DNA from: Treponema sp.
GTDB taxonomy: Bacteria; Spirochaetota; Spirochaetia; Treponematales; Breznakiellaceae
Assembly (NCBI GenBank): GCA_031278755.1
Contig: JAITJV010000031.1
Coordinates: 1-5,957, forward strand
DNA: 5,957 nucleotides
Direction of reading: 5' to 3'
The stretch's first letter is position 1; each line of letters begins with the position of its first letter. The translations under genes were made by a program, and so were the position numbers. The notes under the pieces were generated by a model. That model did no database searches, was not told the DNA's origin, and saw nothing but the letters and a program-made list of their open reading frames with translations. Below are positions 1 through 5,631 of this stretch, in pieces.

Positions 1-1415
1 TGTCGCTTAACTGGAAAGAGATAAACCTTGTTCTTTCTGAATTGGATTTGCCAGGTTTTCAGATTCAAAAGGCGGTGCAGAGCGCCTTTGACGTCCTTGC
101 CCTGCGGCTTTACGGACGGGGGACGGCCAGGACCCTGCTTTTCTGCCTCAGGGCGGGGGCCGTGCGGCTTCACGAAACATTCAGGGCCGTACCCAAAAGC
201 GACAAGCCCCTGCGGTTCGCGGAATTCCTCAATTCCCGCATAGTCAACGGCAGAATCGAAAGCGCGGAACAGCTTGGAGACAACCGCATCGTCCGCATCG
301 TCGTCGGGCAGGGGGCGCGGCGGTACCGCCTTTACGCCCGGCTCTGGTCCAACGCGGCAAACATCATCGTTACGGACGAAGAGGGGATCATACTGGACGC
401 CATGCGCCGCCTTCCCCGCCGGGGGGAAAAAAGCGGGGGCCGTTACACCCCGGAAGCCGGACAGGCGGCGGGTTCAACCGGAAAGAGCGGCTACGAAATC
501 AGGGGCTTTCCCGGAAAGGAAGAGGCGTCCTTTAACGAAAAAATAGACTCATGGTATGCGGAACACGGGGGCGCCCTGTCCCTGGAAAAACTGAGGGAAC
601 AGGCCAGGAAAACCTGCGAGGGAAGCCTGGGAAGGATCGCCGCATCGCTTGAAAGGCTTAAAATGAAAGAGGCTGAATTTTCGGCCGCGGGGCGGCTCAA
701 GGAATACGGGGACGTCATCCTTGCCAATATTGGGCGCATCGGGGACGGGGATGAATGGCTTGAAGCCGAAGACTTTTACCGCGGCGGGAGGATCAGGATA
801 AGGCTCGATCCGAAAAAAAGCCCCGCGTCCCAGGCGGAGGCGTACTATGAACAGTTTCACAAGGCAAAGAGCGGCGCCGGGGAAGTACGCGCCGAGATAG
901 AAGCGGGGGAAAGGGAGGCGGCGGCGCTTGAGGCAAAGCTGGCCCGCCTTCTTGAGGAAACCAACCCCCTGGTTCTTCAAAAACTCCTTAAACGCGGCGG
1001 AACGGGGTTCGGCCCGGGCGCCGGCGGGAAGCGGCCGGGGCTTTCTTTCAGGCGGGGGGACTGGCTTATCATGGTGGGACGGGACGCCGCGGAAAACGAC
1101 GAACTCCTCCGCCGCCATGTAAAGGGAAACGACGTCTGGCTCCACGTAAGGGACTACCCCGGTTCTTATGTGTTCATCAAACAGCGGTCCGGCAAAACCG
1201 TTCCCCTTGACATACTCCTCGACGCCGGAAATCTCGCCCTTTTTTATTCCAAGGGCCGCCGCGGCGGCGAGGGGGATCTGTTCTACACGCCGGTTAAATA
1301 CCTCCGCAGGGTAAAGAACGGAAAAAAAGGACTTGTAATTCCGTCCCAGGAAAAAAACCTTCATATAAAAGCCGACGCGAAAAGGCTTGCCGAACTTGAA
1401 AACTGCCGGTCCTGA
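1..1415 (+). CDS. NFACT family protein (RqcH/FbpA-like), short form without the HhH region; start codon cut by one base
   Basis: The frame is open from base 3 and reads S-L-N-W-K-E-I-N-L-V-L. Bases 1-2 are TG, so the start codon is almost certainly an NTG beginning one base outside the window, giving 471 residues. The order matches NFACT proteins. An NFACT-N domain spans about 1-150. A charged helical, coiled-coil-like middle follows (about 190-320, including EYGDVILAN and LDPKKSP). The NFACT-R (DUF814) domain lies at about 350-471, with VGRDAAEND near 359 and DVWLHVRDYPGS near 378. Family members such as Bacillus RqcH bind stalled 50S-peptidyl-tRNA complexes and recruit tRNA-Ala to add alanine tails in the cytoplasm. 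This one is roughly 100 residues shorter than the usual 550-580. Only about 30 residues separate RYTPE (148) from FNEKIDSWY (178), where the helix-hairpin-helix region normally sits. The family's D-R pair reads N95-R96. The family call is firm; alanine-tailing activity is doubtful. Confidence 0.93.
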   Translation, partial: SLNWKEINLVLSELDLPGFQIQKAVQSAFDVLALRLYGRGTARTLLFCLRAGAVRLHETFRAVPKSDKPLRFAEFLNSRIVNGRIESAEQLGDNRIVRIVVGQGARRYRLYARLWSNAANIIVTDEEGIILDAMRRLPRRGEKSGGRYTPEAGQAAGSTGKSGYEIRGFPGKEEASFNEKIDSWYAEHGGALSLEKLREQARKTCEGSLGRIAASLERLKMKEAEFSAAGRLKEYGDVILANIGRIGDGDEWLEAEDFYRGGRIRIRLDPKKSPASQAEAYYEQFHKAKSGAGEVRAEIEAGEREAAALEAKLARLLEETNPLVLQKLLKRGGTGFGPGAGGKRPGLSFRRGDWLIMVGRDAAENDELLRRHVKGNDVWLHVRDYPGSYVFIKQRSGKTVPLDILLDAGNLALFYSKGRRGGEGDLFYTPVKYLRRVKNGKKGLVIPSQEKNLHIKADAKRLAELENCRS

Positions 1416-1436
1416 CGGCGGCGTTCCGCCTGAAGT

Positions 1437-1462
1437 TCCGGAAACCCGGTCCGGAAACCCGG
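1437..1462. repeat. Perfect tandem duplication of a 13-bp unit
   Basis: TCCGGAAACCCGG occurs twice back to back (1437-1449 and 1450-1462). The second copy runs into the 10-bp palindrome CCCGGCCGGG at 1458-1467. It lies 21 bp after the NFACT stop codon. A closely related string, GGAACCCGGCCGG, occurs at 3542-3554, shortly after the M15 gene. It may be a local slippage product or part of a termination or processing element. Confidence 0.8.
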
Positions 1463-1476
1463 CCGGGGCGGGCCTC

Positions 1477-1496
1477 CCTGAAAACAGGATCTTTTT
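1477..1496 (+). terminator. Weak candidate intrinsic terminator after the NFACT gene
   Basis: CCTG-AAAA-CAGG (1477-1488) forms a 4-bp stem, followed by AT, C and a run of five T (1492-1496). The stem is short for an intrinsic terminator, so the call rests mainly on the T run and the position between two genes. Confidence 0.25.
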
Positions 1497-1522
1497 GGCG
1501 CTTTCGCGCGGCAAATCTTGCG

Positions 1523-1535
1523 CCGGCTTTGCCGG
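1523..1535 (+). other. Small hairpin covering the alternative TTG start of the MEMO gene
   Basis: CCGGC (1523-1527), TTT loop, GCCGG (1531-1535) is a perfect 5-bp hairpin. The only in-frame start upstream of ATG 1553 is TTG at 1529, which falls inside this hairpin. That argues mildly for starting the MEMO protein at 1553. Neither start has a recognisable Shine-Dalgarno sequence. Confidence 0.4.
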
Positions 1536-1552
1536 TAACCTACACTTATTAT

Positions 1553-2383
1553 ATGCAGGATTTCGCCAGAATCTGCGAGAGAACCCGATCCCCTGTGGTC
1601 GGAGGCCTCTTTTATCCTGAGGCCAGGGAAGAAACAGAAGCCTGCCTTGCGTCCTACCGCATGGAACAGGGAAACGGCGGCGCCCTGGCCATACTTGCGC
1701 CCCACGGATGCTGGGACATTTCCGGAGCCATCGCGGGAGAGGCGTTTGCGGCCGCCGGAACGGAAAGAAACATTTCCAGGGTGGTGGTCCTCGGACCCAT
1801 ACACAAGAACACCGAAGACGGCCTTTTTCTCACCGATTCAGACTGCTTCCTCACCCCCCTGGGCGGCATACGCGTTGACGGCGAAATACGGGACGAGCTT
1901 GCCTCCTGCAGCACCCGTTTTGAAATAAACGACATCCCCCATCTTACCGAACATTCCATTGAGGTCCTTCTTCCTTTCATCAAATACCGCTTTCCCGGAG
2001 CGTCGATCGTTCCAATACTTATGGGAGGAACACGGCCTTCCCTTATCTCGGCGCTCGGATTGTCGCTGCGCCTTGTTCTTGAGCCGATTCTGCGGGAATG
2101 CCTCATCGTCATTTCCTGCAACTTTGCCATGGACAAAGACAGCAACAGGGCGTTCCGTCAGGCGGAAGACTGCATACGGCTTCTCCTGGAAAAGAACGCC
2201 GGAGATTTCGGCAGGGGCCTCAGGGACGGAATGATAAGCGCCTGCGGCGGCGGGCTTATAGCGGGCTTCCTTGAAAGCGGCATCGCGTCGGATTTAAAGG
2301 CCGAAGTTGTTTCACGGCCTGTCGAAAAATCAAAGGATGAAAAAGACAGGATCGTTTATTACGGCGCCCTTTCCTACGGATAG
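1553..2383 (+). CDS. amrB: MEMO-family protein, AmmeMemoRadiSam system protein B
   Basis: This is a full-length MEMO1-like protein of 276 residues from ATG 1553, or 284 from TTG 1529. The ATG leaves about a dozen residues before the usual N-terminal motif (here RSPVVGGLFYP), which fits the family. Numbered from ATG 1553, family landmarks are APHG with H51, LGPIH with H84, EHSIEVLLPFI with H134, and ISACGGGLI with C231. In human MEMO1 the equivalent His, His and Cys residues line the metal site. The motif usually reading S-S/D-D-x-S-H is here VISCNFAMD (186-194), so its Asp and His are missing. Many bacteria carry this protein with an AMMECR1 protein and a radical SAM enzyme. Neither partner is in the window. 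The family's bacterial role is unclear, and this copy may be altered in metal binding. The gap to the NFACT gene is 137 bp, so co-transcription is possible but not shown. Confidence 0.85.
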   Translation: MQDFARICERTRSPVVGGLFYPEAREETEACLASYRMEQGNGGALAILAPHGCWDISGAIAGEAFAAAGTERNISRVVVLGPIHKNTEDGLFLTDSDCFLTPLGGIRVDGEIRDELASCSTRFEINDIPHLTEHSIEVLLPFIKYRFPGASIVPILMGGTRPSLISALGLSLRLVLEPILRECLIVISCNFAMDKDSNRAFRQAEDCIRLLLEKNAGDFGRGLRDGMISACGGGLIAGFLESGIASDLKAEVVSRPVEKSKDEKDRIVYYGALSYG

Positions 2384-2410
2384 GAAAATCCGGAATTTCA
2401 GGATATTGGA

Positions 2411-2476
2411 GTTGTTCAGAAACTTCGGTTTGTGAACAACAACCGCTAAAAAGCGGCAAAACGCGGAGCGTTTTGC
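2411..2476. repeat. Array of three consecutive hairpins between the MEMO and M15 genes
   Basis: Three inverted repeats lie almost end to end. Hairpin 1 (2411-2440) has arms GTTGTTCA and TGAACAAC, a G/G mismatch, then AAAC-TTCG-GTTT, so the RNA would carry a stable UUCG tetraloop. Hairpin 2 (2443-2456) is CCGCT-AAAA-AGCGG. Hairpin 3 (2456-2476) has perfect 9-bp arms GCAAAACGC and GCGTTTTGC around GGA. No T run follows any of them, so they are not classic intrinsic terminators. They could be a dispersed intergenic repeat, an mRNA-stabilising element or a small structured RNA. The rest of the 2384-2549 spacer shows no promoter that I recognise. Confidence 0.75.
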
Positions 2477-2549
2477 AAGACGTGCAGGCTGACCGCGGGC
2501 CGGCGGACGACCAGCCGGGTCGCCAAACAAGTCCATTCTATGAACCGCC

Positions 2550-3530
2550 ATGGCTTTCCTGTTTTCGGTGTTTTTGTGTTTTATATTTTTTACCCTATCT
2601 TTTACCCTGCCCGCCCAGGAAATTTCAGGGGAGACGGTCTTCAGGGCGTATCAGCATACATATCCGGGCAGGATTGAAGACGTTTCATTCAGGGACGGAG
2701 ACTGGACGATCACCGCGGGAAACGAAACCTTCTATTGGGCGGGGGGCCGTCTTCTTCCCGCCCCCCTCCGCGGGGAAGCGGAAAAATGGGGCGTCCATAA
2801 TTTTGAGTTGTACCCTGAAACGGTTCCTTCGCCTGAAAGCTATTCCCCCCAATTTATAGAGGATCTCCGTAACTCAGGCGGCGCCGAAGCCCGTCTTTCC
2901 CGCGACGATCAGCACCACGGATTCCAGGCGGTTCTTTACGGCGGCCTTACCCGCCGGGAAGTGGAATCCCGCATTATACAGATCAGTTTTTTGGGAAAGG
3001 ACGTCAGCGTACACAGGGACATTACGGAAAATCTTAGGCGGGTTGAAGCGGCCATACGGCGTACCGCCGAAACAAAGGACGGAGGGGGCGACGCGGCGGC
3101 CGCCGCGGTTTTTATTTCTTCCATAGGGCAGATAGGGGCGTACAACTGGCGGGAGATACGGGGCAGCAGACGCCTGAGCTATCACCGGTGGGGGCTTGCC
3201 CTGGATATACAACCCCTTGATTCCGGAAACAAAGCGGTGTACTGGCTCTGGGAACAGCCGCGCAACAACGACTGGATGCTCATTCCCCCGGAGCGGAGAT
3301 GGAAGCCCCCCGACGCCGTGATCAGGGCCTTTGAAAGCGAAGGTTTTATCTGGGGCGGAAAATGGCAGCTTTACGATACCATGCATTTTGAATACAGGCC
3401 GGAGCTTCACGAGATAAAACGCCTCATGGCGGCCGGCGAAGCGGGAGGCCGGGCGCTTGTCTCAAGCCCGGGTACGGACGAAGCTCCGGGGCAGGACCTT
3501 CATCACATTTTTCCGCGCTCCCCGCGCTGA
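2550..3530 (+). CDS. Secreted M15-family (VanY-like) D-Ala-D-Ala carboxypeptidase or peptidoglycan peptidase
   Basis: A 326-residue protein. Residues 3-21 are a strongly hydrophobic signal segment (FLFSVFLCFIFFTLSFTL), with cleavage plausible near PAQ (21-23), so it should act in the periplasm or at the cell wall. The C-terminal part carries the M15 zinc-peptidase signature: SYHRWGLALD (H212, D219) and, later, WGGKWQLYDTMHFEY (D276, H279, E281). H212, D219 and H279 are the expected zinc ligands. These enzymes cut D-Ala-D-Ala or related bonds in peptidoglycan stem peptides. Residues about 25-180 form an N-terminal region I cannot assign. ATG 2550 is the first start after an in-frame TGA at 2541. 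It has no clear Shine-Dalgarno sequence, and the signal n-region carries no Lys or Arg, which is unusual. The tail after about residue 295 is probably disordered. Substrate specificity cannot be read from the sequence. Confidence 0.87.
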   Translation: MAFLFSVFLCFIFFTLSFTLPAQEISGETVFRAYQHTYPGRIEDVSFRDGDWTITAGNETFYWAGGRLLPAPLRGEAEKWGVHNFELYPETVPSPESYSPQFIEDLRNSGGAEARLSRDDQHHGFQAVLYGGLTRREVESRIIQISFLGKDVSVHRDITENLRRVEAAIRRTAETKDGGGDAAAAAVFISSIGQIGAYNWREIRGSRRLSYHRWGLALDIQPLDSGNKAVYWLWEQPRNNDWMLIPPERRWKPPDAVIRAFESEGFIWGGKWQLYDTMHFEYRPELHEIKRLMAAGEAGGRALVSSPGTDEAPGQDLHHIFPRSPR

Positions 3531-3539
3531 CGGGAAACC

Positions 3540-3561
3540 CCGGAACCCGGCCGGTTTCCGG
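3540..3561 (+). terminator. Inverted repeat after the M15 gene, possible terminator without a T run
   Basis: CCGGAACC (3540-3547) pairs with GG-T-TTCCGG (3553-3561), with one bulged T and a 5-base loop. An alternative pairing is GGAAACC (3533-3539) with GGTTTCC (3553-3559). It begins 10 bp after the stop codon, where a terminator would be expected, but no T-rich tail follows. Confidence 0.35.
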
Positions 3562-3597
3562 AGCCTCCGGCAAACTGAAGATTTGAGACGCCCCCTA

Positions 3598-3628
3598 TTG
3601 ACATAATCTTCCGGTGAACCTTTAGAAT
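3598..3628 (+). promoter_or_regulatory. Sigma-70-type promoter for the reductase-DUF554 operon
   Basis: A perfect -35 hexamer TTGACA lies at 3598-3603. The best -10 match is TAGAAT at 3623-3628 (spacer 19). TTTAGA at 3621-3626 gives a 17-bp spacer but matches less well. Transcription would start near 3633-3636, leaving a very short leader that begins almost at the ribosome-binding site. Confidence 0.6.
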
Positions 3629-3635
3629 CGCATGT

Positions 3636-3641
3636 AAGGAG
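3636..3641 (+). promoter_or_regulatory. Strong Shine-Dalgarno site of the aldo/keto reductase
   Basis: AAGGAG ends 6 bases before ATG 3648, which fixes this start. It is the clearest ribosome-binding site in the window. Confidence 0.85.
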
Positions 3642-3647
3642 AACGAA

Positions 3648-4568
3648 ATGAGAACTATCAACCTTGGTTTATCGGGACTTGCGGTTCCTGTCATCGCCGT
3701 GGGCTGTATGCGGATCAACGGCATAGGGAAGAGCGAAGCCGCCCGTTTTGTAAAGACCTCCCTGGATCTGGGCGCGTATTTTTTCGATCATGCCGATGTG
3801 TACGGCGGCGGGACCTGCGAGGAAATTTTCGCGGAAGCAATAGGGATGAACAGCTCTGTGCGGGAAAAAATTCTCCTTCAGACAAAGTGCGGCATACGTC
3901 CCGGCGTCGCCTTTGATTTTTCAAAGGATCATATCCTCAAATCCGTCGACGGGAGCCTCAGGCGGCTCAAGACCGATTACCTGGACGTGCTCCTCCTTCA
4001 CCGGCCTGACGCCCTCGTGGAGCCCGAGGAAGCCGCGGAAGCGTTCGGCGTACTCCACTCGGCGGGAAAAGTGCGGAATTTCGGCGTATCGAACCAGCAG
4101 CCCATGCAGATACGGCTGCTTCAGAAGTACGTCAGGCAGCCCATCGTCGCAAATCAGCTCCAGCTTTCCATCACAAACGCAAACATGATTTCCCAGGGCC
4201 TTCATGTGAACATGCTCGACGACGGCGCGGTAAACCGCGACGGCCTTATCCTTGACTTCTGCCGGCTCAACGACATCACCGTTCAGCCCTGGTCCCCCTT
4301 CCAGTACGGGTTTTTTGAAGGGGTGTTTTTGGGGAACAAGAAGTTTCCCGGGCTGAACGAAAAGATAGACGAGATCGCCAAAAAATACAGCGTGTCCAAT
4401 ATCACCATCGCCATGGCGTGGCTCCTCCGCCATCCGGCGCGTTTTCAGCCTGTTACCGGAACGATGAACCCCGAAAGGCTCGCCGACTGCGTTAAAGCCG
4501 CGGAAATCACCCTTACCAGGGAAGACTGGTACGAGATTTACCTTTCCGCGGGAAACATCCTCCCCTGA
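3648..4568 (+). CDS. Aldo/keto reductase, YdhF-like (NADPH-dependent oxidoreductase)
   Basis: A complete 306-residue protein of typical length for the YdhF/COG4989 branch of the aldo/keto reductases. The catalytic tetrad is intact: D47 and Y52 in FFDHADVYG, K80 in LLQTKCG, and H118 in LLLHRPD. Other TIM-barrel landmarks are FGVSNQ (145-150), QPWSP (213-217) and the C-terminal cofactor-binding stretch PVTGTMNPERL (268-278). The protein should be a soluble cytoplasmic enzyme reducing aldehydes or ketones with NAD(P)H. The physiological substrate cannot be deduced. It has its own promoter and a strong Shine-Dalgarno site, and the DUF554 gene follows after 12 bp, so the two are probably co-transcribed. 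Confidence 0.93.
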   Translation: MRTINLGLSGLAVPVIAVGCMRINGIGKSEAARFVKTSLDLGAYFFDHADVYGGGTCEEIFAEAIGMNSSVREKILLQTKCGIRPGVAFDFSKDHILKSVDGSLRRLKTDYLDVLLLHRPDALVEPEEAAEAFGVLHSAGKVRNFGVSNQQPMQIRLLQKYVRQPIVANQLQLSITNANMISQGLHVNMLDDGAVNRDGLILDFCRLNDITVQPWSPFQYGFFEGVFLGNKKFPGLNEKIDEIAKKYSVSNITIAMAWLLRHPARFQPVTGTMNPERLADCVKAAEITLTREDWYEIYLSAGNILP

Positions 4569-4580
4569 CGGAAACGCGGA

Positions 4581-5426
4581 ATGCTGGGACCCCTTGTCAA
4601 CGCCGCGGCAATCGTTGTCTGTTCCCTCATAGGCTGCTTCCTTGTACGCGGCATCCCCGAACGCTTTGAGGAAATCATCAAAAAAGCCGTAGGCCTCGCC
4701 ATCGTTTATGTCGGCTTCAAGGGCGCCTTTGAAAGCAGGCATATCCTTCTCCTCATCATGAGCATGGTGGCGGGGGCCGTCATCGGGGAGCTTGTCAACA
4801 TCGACAGGGGGATGAACGCCCTCGGCGGCTGGGCGGAGCGGAAGCTCGCCGCCCTCGGCGCGAAAAAAAACACCGCGGCCAACGCCGCCGCAGCCAACAC
4901 CGCGGCCGCCGCCAACGCCGCCGTCAACACCGCGGCCACCGCCGCCGATGACACCGCCGCCGCAGCCAACACTGCGGCCGCGGCCAACGCCGCCGCCGTT
5001 CAAAAAAACAAACAATCCTTTTCCCGGGGCTTCGTATCCGCCAGCATCGTCTTCTGTACCGGATCGATGGCCATAGTCGGCTCCATACAGAGCGGGCTTC
5101 AGTCAAATCATGAAATACTCTTTGCAAAATCAATCCTTGACGGATCAATATCCATCGTGTTCGGCGCTTCAATGGGAACAGGCGTGCTCTTTTCCGCCCT
5201 TCCCGTCCTTGTCTACCAGGGCGCCATAGCCCTTGCCTCCTCCGCCGTAAAGGAACTCCTCACACCCGAAATCGTCGCCGAAATGTCGGCGGCGGGAAGC
5301 CTCCTCATCGCGGCCATAGGGTTTAACTTTTTATCGGTAAAGGAAATCCGCGTGGCGAACCTTATTCCCGCGGTGTTTATCCCCTGGATATATTTTGCCG
5401 TCTCGGCGCTGATGGCGCCCGCCTGA
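4581..5426 (+). CDS. DUF554 family membrane protein with an Ala/Asn/Thr-rich insertion
   Basis: A 281-residue integral membrane protein. It has DUF554 (YdfK/YqgA-type) landmarks: an N-terminal MLGPLVNAAAIVV, then GFVSASIVFCTGSMAIVGS (150-168), KSILDGSISIVFGASMGTG (183-201), VYQGAIAL (211-218), the AAGSLLIAAIGFNFL segment (237-251), and NLIPA near 260. Hydrophobic segments lie at about 3-22, 35-50, 54-70, 150-168, 187-220, 237-251 and 260-278. Members are usually about 220-235 residues. The excess here is a low-complexity stretch at about 97-140, between the N-terminal membrane segments and the conserved core. The function of the family is not established; a transport role has been suggested from its membrane character. 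ATG 4581 is 12 bp after the reductase stop, with only a weak GCGGA before it, consistent with translation following the upstream gene. Confidence 0.88.
   Translation: MLGPLVNAAAIVVCSLIGCFLVRGIPERFEEIIKKAVGLAIVYVGFKGAFESRHILLLIMSMVAGAVIGELVNIDRGMNALGGWAERKLAALGAKKNTAANAAAANTAAAANAAVNTAATAADDTAAAANTAAAANAAAVQKNKQSFSRGFVSASIVFCTGSMAIVGSIQSGLQSNHEILFAKSILDGSISIVFGASMGTGVLFSALPVLVYQGAIALASSAVKELLTPEIVAEMSAAGSLLIAAIGFNFLSVKEIRVANLIPAVFIPWIYFAVSALMAPA
4869..5000 (+). repeat. Low-complexity GC-rich coding repeat (Ala/Asn/Thr) inside the DUF554 gene
   Basis: The unit AACACCGCGGCC (Asn-Thr-Ala-Ala) occurs at 4869, 4896 and 4926, and once more with one change (ACT) at 4968. AACGCCGCC (Asn-Ala-Ala) alternates with it. 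A 39-bp block at 4884-4922 recurs at 4956-4994 with only two differences, a 72-bp period. The reading frame is kept and every unit is a multiple of three. This pattern suggests expansion by slippage or unequal recombination. Confidence 0.85.
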
Positions 5427-5439
5427 AATTCTTTAAGAA

Positions 5440-5520
5440 GGGGGGCCTGTTTCCCGGCCCGCGATCCCGTTCTGCCGCGTGTTTTGTCCGGCCCCCCTCC
5501 AGCCGCGCTTCGCCGCGGCT
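5440..5520. repeat. Inverted repeats after the DUF554 gene, possible terminator region
   Basis: GGGGGGCC (5440-5447) is perfectly complementary to GGCCCCCC (5490-5497), enclosing 42 bases. Directly after it, AGCCGCG (5501-5507) pairs with CGCGGCT (5514-5520) around a 6-base loop. No T run follows on the + strand. The position 14 bp after the stop suggests transcript-end structure, but termination is not demonstrated by the sequence. Confidence 0.5.
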
Positions 5521-5550
5521 TACCCCCGCGCGGCAATTTCCGGATCTTGC

Positions 5551-5586
5551 TTGACTAAGCGGACAGGCGGCGGGTAATCTTATAAA
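5551..5586 (+). promoter_or_regulatory. Candidate promoter for the right-end gene
   Basis: TTGACT at 5551-5556 is a good -35. TAATCT at 5575-5580 follows after 18 bp. TATAAA at 5581-5586 is a better-looking hexamer, but at 24 bp it is too far. Local composition switches from GC-rich to AT-rich here, as at a promoter. The -10 is therefore uncertain. Confidence 0.45.
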
Positions 5587-5603
5587 GTTAGTTTAAGCTA
5601 ACT
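5586..5603. promoter_or_regulatory. 18-bp near-palindrome, candidate repressor operator
   Basis: AGTTAG-TTTAAG-CTAACT pairs at 8 of 9 positions around a TTAA centre. It sits just downstream of the candidate -10, over the expected transcription start, where a bound repressor would block initiation. The shape is like operators of MarR/SlyA-type or similar dimeric repressors. No regulator gene is in the window, so the binding protein is unknown. Confidence 0.5.
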
Positions 5604-5615
5604 AAATTATTTTCC

Positions 5616-5621
5616 AGGGGG
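5616..5621 (+). promoter_or_regulatory. Shine-Dalgarno-like AGGGGG before the right-end gene
   Basis: AGGGGG ends 5 bases before ATG 5627 and 10 bases before GTG 5632. Spacing favours the ATG, but the ATG frame closes after 31 codons, while the protein-like frame begins at the GTG. This conflict is discussed in the findings. Confidence 0.5.
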
Positions 5622-5631
5622 ACACAATGAC

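Noticed and set aside
549..1514. Long minus-strand open frame of 321 codons
   Set aside because: It lies opposite the NFACT gene, which has clear domain motifs in order. Its Pro/Gly/Arg-rich translation shows no family and is explained by GC-rich codon shadowing.
1518..1552. TTGCGC / TATTAT as a promoter for the MEMO gene
   Set aside because: The spacer would be 23 bp and the -10 would abut the ATG, so the geometry is wrong for a normal promoter.
1361..1804. Minus-strand open frame of 147 codons across the NFACT-MEMO junction
   Set aside because: It overlaps conserved coding sequence at both ends, and its translation is Arg/Gly/Ser-rich without a family match that I recognise.
2411..2476. 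Hairpin array considered as a tRNA or known riboswitch
   Set aside because: There is no cloverleaf, CCA end or T-loop sequence, and no riboswitch core that I recognise.
2874..3410. Minus-strand open frame of 178 codons
   Set aside because: It is opposite the M15 core including the zinc-binding motifs and has no recognisable domain or ribosome site.
4869..5000. Repeat block considered as a CRISPR or other repeat-spacer array
   Set aside because: The units are short, imperfect, in frame and contiguous, with no unique spacers; it is a coding low-complexity tract.
3921..5015. Long minus-strand open frame of 364 codons with a Gly/Val/Arg-rich start
   Set aside because: It is antisense to both the reductase and the DUF554 gene. 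The Gly-rich stretch is simply the complement of the Ala/Asn coding repeat.
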